From positions 144,813 to 208,812 of the forward strand of contig JAUCBJ010007179.1 in assembly GCA_032718475.1 (NCBI GenBank): DNA of 64,000 bases, read 5' to 3'. A program made the position numbers and the translations under genes. Under the pieces are notes generated by a model. That model worked only from the letters and a program-made list of their open reading frames with translations, was not told where the DNA came from and did no database searches. Positions 55,245-64,000 of this stretch are shown piece by piece (the stretch's first letter is position 1; each line of letters begins with the position of its first letter). This stretch comes from Nemertoderma westbladi. Taxonomy: Eukaryota; Xenacoelomorpha; Nemertodermatida; Nemertodermatidae.

Positions 55245-56160
55245 ATGCTGTGCCGGCTTGTCGACAAAATTGCGCCGCCACAACTCCCTATCACCCATGA
55301 CATTTGCTAGATCATCCGCATCTTCAAGGCCAGTGTCCTTTAAGATGCGTCTCAAGAAAGTCATGGGCTGTCCACCATGCTTATTCACTCCATGAGGCTG
55401 CCAAAGTACAAGATTATGCACTGGCTGGTCCTCACGGCGAAAGCAATGTCCTGCAAAGCGGAGGCGATTTTGTTCTAGTGTCAAGCTTGGGGGAACCAAT
55501 GAGACACCTCCAATGTTATATATATAGTGTCTGGTTGGAGATGTGTGCATTGTACTTTACACAATGAACCCGGCGTAGCATTCTTGTGAATGTGCCATCC
55601 AGAGATTTGGTGTCCTCAGCAGTTAGAGCCCAGCATGGACTCCCATAGAGGAGTACTGGAACTACTGCTGCTCTAAATAATCGGACCTTAAGTTTCCGAT
55701 TAATTCTCGGTGACTTCCAAATCCTGGAAAGCCTATTCAAGGCTGTCCATGCCTTTCCCTTTCGTATTCGAAGGTCCTCACCTGACTTCCGAATCCATGA
55801 TCCCAGGTAACAGAAGTCATCCACATGCTCAAGCATACCATCCTTTGAGCTTATGCTCATCCGGTGAGAGACTTGCTGAGCACATAAACTCCAATCAGTG
55901 GCAGCATGACATTTAAGTCGGGGTGGAACATGAGAGTAGCCTCCAACTCCAGAATCCCTCTCCCCCTCACAATCTGGCCTCCCTGGTGACCCGGGGTTTG
56001 GGCCAGAAAGGTCATCAGGAAAGGGACTCAAAGAATTGTTGGCTTCTCGCTCTCCAGTAGGGGGTGAGACAGGCAGCCGGTCAGGAGATAACTGACGCCT
56101 GTGAGGCCGATTGTGTCCGGTAATTCCACTGGCCTCTAGTGGCCGGACCTCCGCATTACT
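55245..56160 (-). pseudogene. LINE D, C-terminal part of RT protein
   Basis: Minus-strand remnant in two frames. 55516-55880: VDDFCYLGSWI, then AWTALNRLSRIWKS, VVPVLLYGSPCWALT and RMLRRV. 55245-55500: LRFAGHCFRREDQPVHNLVLW and DREVW-like ELWRRNF at the end. These are the conserved blocks after the RT thumb in one abundant LINE type. The catalytic palm is missing. Upstream of 55880 the frame continues with a Pro/Gly-rich non-RT sequence. Confidence 0.82.
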
Positions 56161-56225
56161 AATGTAATCCATAGTGGGGGGTTGGGGGTGCTTTTTTTGC
56201 CGAGTCAGCTCTCGGGGCAAATACC

Positions 56226-56486
56226 ACACCCTGGTTTGCCGTTCCACAGGGTGGGTGTCGCAGTGGACTCAGATATGAGGCCCATAACCCATATCTACTC
56301 TGGCGCACATGACCCACCATTGGCTGTGCAGCTCATCTGCTGGGTCATGCCCTGTACCCCTGCTGCCAGGTGCAGGTCGCAGTGAAGTGCTCTCAGAGTG
56401 GACATGAGAACACTCTACTCCTGACCAGCCATTGGTAGATCACCATCTGCCTGGCCAGGCCATATACCCCTGCAGCCAAGTATATG
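56226..56486. repeat. Dispersed repeat shared with 31840-32101
   Basis: Same orientation, with most of the 255 bp conserved. It again borders a minus-strand LINE fragment. Confidence 0.82.
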
Positions 56487-57344
56487 GGTCCTTAATCCAG
56501 GACCAACGGCGTCCTTATCCCAGAACGAAGGGGGTCCTAGTTACAGGACCAGATTAGCCCTAGTAAGAGGGTCTATGCAGCTACAGGTGGCACCTCCTTT
56601 ATGCTGCATGGAGGTGGCAAGTTTTCTTGATCAATGACCTAGAATACCTGACCTGACCTGAGCTGGGCTGTCAGCACCCTAACTCTCGCTAGACATGTAT
56701 CCTCAAGAACTGGTGGAAAATATGTTGGAAATATGTGAATTCGAATGTGGACTTTGTGGCCGACGCATTTATGGACAGAATGGCGCAGGTTTATCCTTTT
56801 CGAAGTACTGTAGCAGTGGTTACCCAAACTGAGATGTTGTTTCTGTAAGGTGATGTCCGGTATTACCAGTGGACCGTGAAATGAAAGGTGAAAGACTGTC
56901 GATGAAACAACTTCTGCATTTGCAGTAATTACTTTTAGTTGAATGTTTGATAATATATTTATTAACACGTTATCACAGTCCTTGTTCGCACACTTGCAAT
57001 AAAAATTGAAAGCCCAATTTACAAATTGCTGCCACACATCCAACCAAAGTTTGTAGGCTATAGTGGCGGCTGCCGGCTGCATATTATCTACAGCCGCTCT
57101 CCAGAATAATACTTGCGAGCCCGCTCTTCTTATATTCATTCTTGACTGCTGCAGTTTCCTTTAATTCTAAATGTTACATCTGAAATAAATAATAGTTTCA
57201 TTATATTTTGTGCAAGATAATTCGCAATGCTAGGTTAGCTTTGCAGGAATTAAAAGTTCTAGGAATTCGAATAATATATCAATATCTGCCTTATACAATA
57301 GTAAAAAAAGCCAATCAAACAGTCGGACTGAAGGCATCTCTTCG
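56487..57344. other. Unassigned
   Basis: A minus-strand frame (56639-57139, 166 residues) has no motif I recognise and no partner in the window. Treat as hypothetical at best. Confidence 0.3.
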
Positions 57345-57510
57345 AAGATAGGGAGGGCCTTTAGTCGCAATCAAAATTCATCCCTCTCCAGGGAAAAATC
57401 GACGCAAATAACAGCTGGTTACTCCCAAAAATAAAACTGTAACCTGTTCTATTGACTTTCGTTTATCATTTTGGTTAGAATAACGTGCCACTGTAACATG
57501 CTTCTGTCTC
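57345..57510 (-). repeat. Half copy of the 48496-48756 MITE
   Basis: Starts AGATAGGGAGGG and then follows the reverse complement of the MITE (TTCATCCCTCTCCAGGG, GACGCAAATAACAGCTG, GTAACCTGTTCTATTG, AACGTGCCACTGTAAC). The other end is missing. Confidence 0.78.
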
Positions 57511-57629
57511 CCTCTTCAGTAGCTGCTACCCGAAGGTATGACTGGTGCTACTCGTATCCCAAGGTTTGTTCCCAGTAATTCAACAGGTACTCATTTTATC
57601 GACCCCAGTGAATGGAAGAAGGTCGAGCA

Positions 57630-58745
57630 GAATGAGAACCAACCTGTTGAAACTTAGAAAGACACTAAATATTGCTACAATGAACGCACGCACTCTAAAA
57701 CTGCTTAGCAAACATTATTGCAGCTCTGGCAATGGAGTATTGCATCGACATCATTTGTATTCAAGAATATCAGATTAGTCATGAGACATTGCCATCAAGT
57801 ATAATGAATGACATTTGAAATGGACGTTTATAACGTCCATCCACTTCCAGTCTGCAAATTCAGCCGAAAGCAATTCGGTCAAAGTTTCAATTGGTTGAGT
57901 ATGAATTCTCCTAAGTCCATTTACACTTCTGACACTAAACCCCATCGAATATAAAAGTTCCAGGATCATAAACTAATATAATTACAACATTTTTGGTGGG
58001 AATCACAAGACAACAGCAATGTGTTGCTACAATCCAACAAATAATGCATCAGAGACAGAACAAACAGTCAAGGACTAGAAGATTTGAAAGGGCTTATAAA
58101 GTTATTGATACCAACAAACACCACATTCGAAAAGAGTAAGGATGGACATTTAACTGCGAGGCATACAGTAGTCAGCTCGTTCAACCTAATTTGTTCGGAC
58201 CAGACCAGACTGCAGAGCTCAGACTCAGTTTGAGAGCCAGTAAACTCAGGACAAGCAAGCAAATCAACTACAGTATAACTGGGAGAAACTCAGAACTGAC
58301 AATGCAGTGAAGGAAGCTCACACAGTAGAAGTTCAAAATCGCAAGAGAGAAGATGTTAAGATACTCCTACAGTACTCCAAAGTAAAAACTGAACAACCAA
58401 CAGCCGAAGACATCAACAAGGTTGAGAAAGCTAAACAACTAGGCACCTGCCGAACTCCAAAGAAGCATTAAAAGCATGTCCAATTATAAAGCGAGTGGAT
58501 TAGGTGAAATCCCTGAAGAGGTATGGAAAACAGGAGTGCTAAAAAGACCATTTTCGGATGATTGCAACCGGATGTTAAAAGGGGAAAATCCACCACCAAT
58601 TTGGACTAAAGGTCAACTAAAGCCTCTCCCAAAGAAAGGATACCTCAGTATACCAACGAACTATCGTGGGATCTGTCTGCTTGTGGTAGCTGCTAAAATA
58701 TACAATAAAATGATTCTATATAGGATTAGGCCTCACATAGAGAAT
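57630..58745 (+). pseudogene. LINE E, endonuclease start to RT start
   Basis: Plus-strand remnant. The endonuclease begins LNIATMNARTLKL (57650-57695), then in a second frame ALAMEYCIDIICIQEY. After a poorly readable stretch, the RT start is clear at 58476-58740: NYKASGLGEIPEEVWK, LPKKGYLSIPTNYRGICLLVVAAKIYNKM and RIRPHIE. The sequence stops abruptly before motif A. At least three frameshifts. It could be the 5' part of the same LINE type as LINE D. Confidence 0.8.
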
Positions 58746-59559
58746 GTTGCTCTTTTATGTTGCGTTTTATTCACATTTTTTTTATATAGGCCTATGTTAT
58801 AAACAAATAAAGTTGAAAAAATATTTCTATCATAACAAAAAAAATCTGCCATATTTAAAAAAAAAAAAAAAAAATCTGAAATATTTTTAAAAAAATACAA
58901 TAATATTGTATAAATGCTGGGTAACGGCAATATGTTCCAGAACATTTATATATATCAAAACTTAAAATAGCTACATAAAAAGTATTATAAAATGATCAAT
59001 AATGCTTGATAGGGCCGTGGTGATGGAGACGTTTTAAAATTATTTTCCAACAACAATTGTAAAGCGAAAATACCAATTTTTTTTAAATATAAGTATTATA
59101 CAATATTCTATATATTAAATGGTGGTGTAGATTTAGTATATTACCTTTAAAATTGACGTAACAACTTCGATAGAATCGGGTTCCGAAAATAGTTAGGTCT
59201 TCAAGCTCACCATCTCCCAAATCCAACGGAATCTTCAAATTTCCAGCTAATTCTTCGTATCGTGGCAATCTTGTTTCGCAAATAGCAAAAGTCCTTTCTC
59301 ATATTGCTATCGCTGCATTTTTCTAGCGTTTCCAACTTTTGGATTTTTTGGATCTATCGCCTTACATAAGGCGGTAGATCCAGATAAGGCAATCTTTCTC
59401 AAAACTAAATGTCACTATTAATCACAATATTTTTTAATTATTTTAGTCAAAGCACTCGTCGCCTCCAACTCTCTTTAAGGTTATTTTCATTGCCTAAATG
59501 TAACTTATTACTGCAATGTTTTGAATCATAAAAACATAATATTCTAGAATGTTTAATGT
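58746..59559. other. Unassigned, with homopolymers
   Basis: A run of 19 A at 58856-58874 lies downstream of the LINE E break. At 59342-59395 the inverted phrase 'gatctatcgcctta' / 'taaggcggtagatc' forms a short hairpin. Confidence 0.5.
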
Positions 59560-59766
59560 TGTGGGGCGAGCCACGAAGTGAGTGAGCCTTAGCGTAGTGG
59601 TACCATTAATCAACCTGTCGTTCTGTCGTTCTGTCGTTCTGTCGTGTTCAATTTTAAACGTTAATAACTCGGCCAATCTTTGATGAAATCTATCCAAACT
59701 TGGTACACATGTTGTTTGGCAAAAGTTTAGAAATTTTCCAAGTAGAATTTCCGTGTGGCCTTCGAG
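59560..59766 (+). repeat. Dispersed repeat family, copy 2
   Basis: Inverted relative to 50356-50566, with four tandem TCGTTCTG units and the block 'acgttaataactcggccaatc'. The two copies lie on either side of EGF exon 5. Confidence 0.85.
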
Positions 59767-59798
59767 AAGCTAAGATAATAGCAGTTAATTAGTTTGTA

Positions 59799-61351
59799 CG
59801 CGCTTTTGAAGACCTTTAGCAGTTTAACCTGCCAAAATTTATATGTCTTTTGGTTTATAAATATACTTTAGAAGAAGACAAATATTTAGTACCAATAAAC
59901 ACAACATTAGCAGAAGCCAGCTTAGTGCGCGTCCATTCACCCGCTGGATAATCCCGGGAGACTGGATTCTGTCGGCTTAAATTATTATTGCAGTGAAGCT
60001 TACTGTATTGTATTATTCGATTGATCGTTAATAATTAATTTCTGACTAATATTATTTACTTTCGGGAAATATTAACAGTTCCTTTAGGACGTGGCGCTCC
60101 ATCTAAGTAAACTGTAAAAGCTTTTGTGGGATAACTGATACGTTTGCCTTTGCTGGCCAGTTCCCCCCAGGCGCTGGAATACTCTAAAAAGGTTCTCTAA
60201 CTGTATATATATTCCCCTCGCCCGCAAGGTACCGTTACAGGTGTTTTAATGGACATAAAAGTAATTCTGCTATATACGTGTTTTGGCGGACATGGTAAGG
60301 CAAAAAACTTGTAATGCACCAACTACCTTTCACAGCTTAGCCGTGATGATTCATATTACGACATCTAACAGCTGGTTGCTGACATGGAAACAGCCATTGG
60401 ACGCGTGGTTCTTTGTTTGGCTTGAGCCAATCAGAGCGATTTTTCCTGTCGACGTGTAGCTTTTCAGCCGATCATAAGGAGAGTGTTCAGTCTTACTGTT
60501 TTTTACTTGATACTTTGTTGTTATTGCTGTCTAAGCCAGAAACACCGGCCTTTTGGGAAGAACTCTAGTAAACTGCTTAAATTATCGAAAGTATAAACTG
60601 TTACCTAACTAACTAATTAATCAATCAAATCTTAAAATATCTCAATAACTCACTATTAATCATATTGTTTGTACTGTTATTTTACCGTCAGTTAATAATT
60701 GTACCTATTTGTTGATGGAAATATTGCTCTTTGGATAATACGGATAAATCACCCAAATTCCCAATTTTCTTGATACACTACAGGTTAGAGAGACCGGCTA
60801 TACATAACAATTGCGATTTATATTAATGTGGTGTGTATTGAATCCAATGTTATTTAGCAGACCCTACGTGAGTCAATTGCTGCTCTCTTTATGTGTGATC
60901 AAATGTACTGACTGTCGGCAGAATAGTGTGTATGATTGTGATTGGTAACAAAGTATTTCCTAAAGAATACGCTTTATACTTCAATCATAAGCAGTATCGT
61001 TGCGTTTTAGTATAAGTCTTAGTTCTGTTTAAATAGATAAAGCGCCACGTCCTAAAGGAACTGTTAATATTTCCCGAAAGCCAATAATACCTGTCAGAGA
61101 TTAATTATTAACGAAATATCGAATAATACAGTAGGTATACACTGCAACCTTACACTGCAATAATAAAATTTAAGCATCCGAATTCAGTCTCCCGGGTGTA
61201 GATCCATCGGGTGAATGATCGCGCATGGGCTGACTTCGGCTAATGTTTTGTGTATTAGCATAAATTGTTGTCGTATGCTAAAGTGGTTTTAATTAACTAA
61301 AAGACATATAAATTTTGGCAGGTTAAACTGCTAAAGGTCTTCAAAAGCGCG
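59799..61351. mobile_element. 1.55-kb element with about 320-bp TIRs
   Basis: Inverted repeats at 59799-60114 and 61025-61351, starting CGCGCTTTTGAAGACC. The inner parts (TTTCGGGAAATATTAACAGT, CTTTAGGACGTGGCGCT) are almost identical and the middle of the arms is more diverged. The 910-bp core has no open frame of note and no transposase. No clear target duplication. Long arms suggest a foldback-type or MITE-like element. Confidence 0.8.
60115..61024. other. Core of the long-TIR element
   Basis: No coding sequence or repeat recognised. Confidence 0.5.
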
Positions 61352-61661
61352 AACAGTAACAGTTTATAATCTTATTGCAGTAGGCAATAAGGTTGCAAAA
61401 TACCGTAGTGACTGGTAAAACTGAACCGGTACTCTGTAGGTCAGTAGGCCTAACTGTCATCACCGGTACCGGTGCTGCTGTACAAGTACATTAGTATTAT
61501 TCGATTTTGATTGTTGTATACCGGTAGGTCTTGGTACTTAATCAGGGAACGGCCGCCCTGATTTTTTATTTGAGATTCTACTTATTTCTGTCGGTTTTAT
61601 TTACTAGTAGGCTAATATTGAGCAGAAGGCGTGTGACCCTGCTCAGATTGTTCAGATAATT
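61352..61661. other. Spacer rich in CCGGTACC words
   Basis: No gene; the ACCGGT/GGTACC words are dense at 61420-61530. Confidence 0.5.
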
Positions 61662-62222
61662 GTAGGCTGAGCTGCTGTCTGACTGTTGTTGAGTTTGGAG
61701 AGATTGCGGCGTATGTAGAGTTTGTCTGATAAAGTGCCGTTAGTAAGTTGGCGCAGCCATATGCGGTAAGGTCAATCCCCTCTTAAAGAATAAGTCGTAC
61801 TACCGTGTTAGAACGCATACTAACTAACAGTTTCAGAGTCTGCATATACTGTAGTTTATCTAGGCTTGATCGTAGTCTGCCAGTGTTTTAGCCTGTGTTT
61901 GTTTGTGTGGTCTGTTCAGGTACCGTAATAGTTATTACTCAAATATTTGTAGGCTGGATTGTTGTCTAGCTATTTTTGGGTCTGAAGGGATTGCTGCGTG
62001 TGTAGAGTTGGTCTGATCAAGTGCCGTTAGTAAGTTGGGGCAGCCATAAGCGGTAAGGTCAATCCCCTCTTAAAGAGTAAGTCGTACTACCGTGTTAGAA
62101 CGCATACTAACTAACAGTTTCAGAATCTGCACATACAGTAGTTTGTTTAGGCTTAATAGTAGTCTGCCAGCGTTTGGTTTGTATTTGTTTGAGTATTCTG
62201 TACGGGTAGCGTAATATTTATT
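61662..62222 (+). repeat. Tandem duplication of about 290 bp
   Basis: The unit at 61662-61935 is repeated at 61954-62222. The block AAGTGCCGTTAGTAAGTTGG through GCATACTAACTAACAGTTTC is almost identical; flanking parts are more diverged. It lies upstream of the Gag-like frame at 63536 and could belong to its untranslated leader. Confidence 0.9.
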
Positions 62223-63535
62223 ATTCAGAGTTTATGCGATTATTCGCAACATTCATGTCCCCAAGTTTATTCCTACAGTAATTGTGCTTGTTATACATAC
62301 CGTTATAGTTAAACTAACCCCGGTACTACATCAGGGCTGCTTGGCGTAGGTAAAGACTGACGACTTTGTGCTTCGGTCACTCCAGCAGATGCCTTGGTTC
62401 TTTTAACTGTTCAAGTATATTTAACTACTGATTATTTGTTATACCGGTACTTGTACCTAATTTAGGGTTTAGTGTACAGTGCTTTCCGAAGTAATTAGTG
62501 TAGGCAGTATATTTGTGTTGTAAAGTGGTTGATAGGCACATTCGTTAGCTCTATTAGCTTCTGGGTAGGAACAATCCGTGATACATAACGTAGTACCTAT
62601 AGCGATACGGTTATAGGTCGTCAGGCGGTGGTATTTTCCTATCTGGACAACGCAGTATATTTACTACTACTTATTATTTAAATACCGTAGTACCCTGTCC
62701 TTTGTAATAACCAGAAATCTAACCCTTTGTTGGACTGGTTTGTAGACTTCCTGTAAAATTACCCTCAAAATTTCGTACGTAATATTTTGTTGTGTTTAAT
62801 TAGAGAATTAATCTCACCCGTATCGTAAGTAATTTGTAGTATTAAGTAACTTAGGTAAATTAGAATTATCAGTTTTAGTGTCAAATAAATAGCACTTCAC
62901 TTAGAGGCGTTCAGCTTCTGTGTAGTGACTCCCCCAGAAATAATAACATTTGTTTTAAATATTGACAAAAACCCATGTAACGGGTATATAAATATTATAA
63001 ATCAACTCAAACGATTTATAAATAGTAGGCCTGCCATACGACAACTAGGTCTCACTATCAGTTGGACTACTGCTTAAATAACGGTAATAAAGTAAGTTAA
63101 AGTAACTAAGTAACCCTAAAATATTCAGGAATTCAATTATTCTAAAAATAATTGACATACCGGTACTTACCATAGGCTTATTATATTTATTTCTATAAAT
63201 TTGAGCTGAAATCATACCGGTACTCTGTAATTAATTCTAGTTCATAATTATACTTACATGCTGTAAGTGTAAGCTGTATACCGGTATTCATTATAGGCCT
63301 ACTATATATATATATATATTTGTGCTAAAATTATATACCGGTACTCTGTGACAAATCTAGTCTGTAATAATACTTATATATTATAAGCATACCGGTATTC
63401 TAATATATTGTGTATATATCACGTTACACCGAGTAACGGTACCGGTAATAAATCGCTAGGCTTGCGGTCATACTGAATTACTAGACTTGCTTTAACTGAA
63501 AATATAGTAGTAGACATTCAACTGTATAACTAAAC
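62223..63535. other. Leader-like region before the Gag-like frame
   Basis: About 1.3 kb with no gene. It is full of short TACCGGTA words (for example 63160-63445) and a TA run at 63306-63320. If the downstream frame belongs to a retroelement, this may be its LTR or leader, but no LTR ends could be fixed. Confidence 0.35.
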
Positions 63536-64000
63536 ATGTCTGACACTCAGCAAAACCTGTCGGACAGTCTGATCGATACAACTATCGGTGATTCAGATAG
63601 GAGTGTGGAGCGAATAAGAAAGGAGTTCGGCTCACCTCCTACTGTAAAAAAGGTCATCCCTCCAGTAGTATCAGACCCTAGGCTAGTCCACCATAGGTCC
63701 ATCATAGGCACTAGGGCACAGGTAAAACGGGACCAAGAGGCAGTTGTCTTATCGCAGCAACATCTTGGTCAAGAACCTACTTCCCAGCGACCCGATAGCT
63801 CCAGCAGTTCGGATACTGTAGAGCTGACTCCCGAACATGGAGTGCAGATGTCTGATACAGTCTACTCGGACCCCCTTCTTACTCTTCCTGCTGCAGTGCT
63901 AACTACTATATTCATTGCGGTGGAGGAACATCAAGCCGACTGGGCGAAGAATAAGCGAGCGACCCAAGATAATTACGCGGGATACGCCAGGGAAGAATTG
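63536..64000 (+). CDS. Gag-like protein, N-terminal part (runs off the window)
   Basis: ATG at 63536, open for 155 codons to the window end. The start is MSDTQQNLSDSLIDTT. The first 100 residues are polar, with a Ser/Asp/Glu-rich low-complexity stretch (SSSSSD). From about residue 105 the frame resembles the fragment at 22003-22398 (SDTVYSD...IAVEEHQADW against SDTIYN...IAVEEHREDLF). Because the sequence is multi-copy, a mobile-element structural protein is more likely than a host gene. Codons are less AT-rich than the flank. The family is not identified and the downstream part is needed. Confidence 0.55.
   Translation, partial: MSDTQQNLSDSLIDTTIGDSDRSVERIRKEFGSPPTVKKVIPPVVSDPRLVHHRSIIGTRAQVKRDQEAVVLSQQHLGQEPTSQRPDSSSSSDTVELTPEHGVQMSDTVYSDPLLTLPAAVLTTIFIAVEEHQADWAKNKRATQDNYAGYAREEL

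Noticed and set aside
56639-57139. 166-residue minus-strand protein
   Set aside because: No motif or partner; composition fits a chance frame.
57545-57778. Independent small protein of 77 residues
   Set aside because: Its second half reads into LNIATMNARTLKL, the start of a LINE endonuclease; it is part of LINE E.

Overview
The window is animal (metazoan) genomic DNA, A+T-rich and dominated by repeats. Evidence for this is a spliced EGF-type gene with GT/AG introns, LINE, Penelope, Merlin and piggyBac-type elements, tRNA-derived SINE promoters and long satellites; nothing looks bacterial. The frequent words 'taggcct' and 'taccggt' and the element mix remind me of marine deuterostomes such as echinoderms, but that is a weak impression and not an identification.

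Host gene. The only conserved host coding sequence I can support is a set of five plus-strand exons (15360-15494, 30106-30243, 30534-30656, 45753-45878, 54167-54289). Each encodes exactly one calcium-binding EGF domain, each has AG/GT borders and a length divisible by 3 (phase 1-1), and each carries the D-x-[ND]-E-C start and the Asp/Asn-hydroxylation consensus. They are consecutive cassettes of one large multi-EGF extracellular protein. Everything between 15.5 and 54.2 kb is therefore probably intron of this gene, filled with mobile DNA.

Layout. 1-1512: repeats, a hairpin plus polypurine tract and an LTR-like segment. 1513-14922: a 13.4-kb satellite of 27-bp units (with 35-bp variants). 15.6-22.4 kb: a piggyBac-type MITE with TTAA ends, a Penelope-like element with inverted pseudo-LTRs and a 16-bp target duplication, a decayed LINE, minisatellites and a Gag-like fragment. 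22.8-29.8 kb: a nested complex. One minus-strand reverse-transcriptase element is interrupted by a 2.3-kb TIR element (248-bp TIRs, 6-bp target duplication, 1.1-kb GGCTGT hexamer array, tRNA-like promoter) and by a 5'-truncated LINE, and it has a proline-rich minisatellite between its RT motifs B and C. 30.8-42 kb: a LINE fragment, a TA-flanked palindrome, an apparently intact Merlin transposon (33259-34663), a decayed gene with a FEN1-like motif, a young miniature LTR element (TRIM), and 60-bp and ~240-bp tandem repeats. 42.6-48.8 kb: a SINE, a TIR element containing a 39-bp minisatellite, a second TIR element, a LINE ORF1 fragment and a MITE. 50-61.4 kb: dispersed repeats, two LINE fragments and a 1.55-kb element with ~320-bp TIRs. 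61.6-64 kb: a tandem duplication and the start of an open, Gag-like reading frame that leaves the window.

The genes do not form an operon or pathway. The best candidates for something new are the TIR elements that carry internal satellite arrays, the miniature LTR element without an obvious primer-binding site, the RT with a minisatellite inside its palm domain, and the inverted repeat pair at the two ends of the intron between EGF exons 3 and 4. Long apparent open frames in the satellite and hexamer arrays are artefacts of repeat periods divisible by three.
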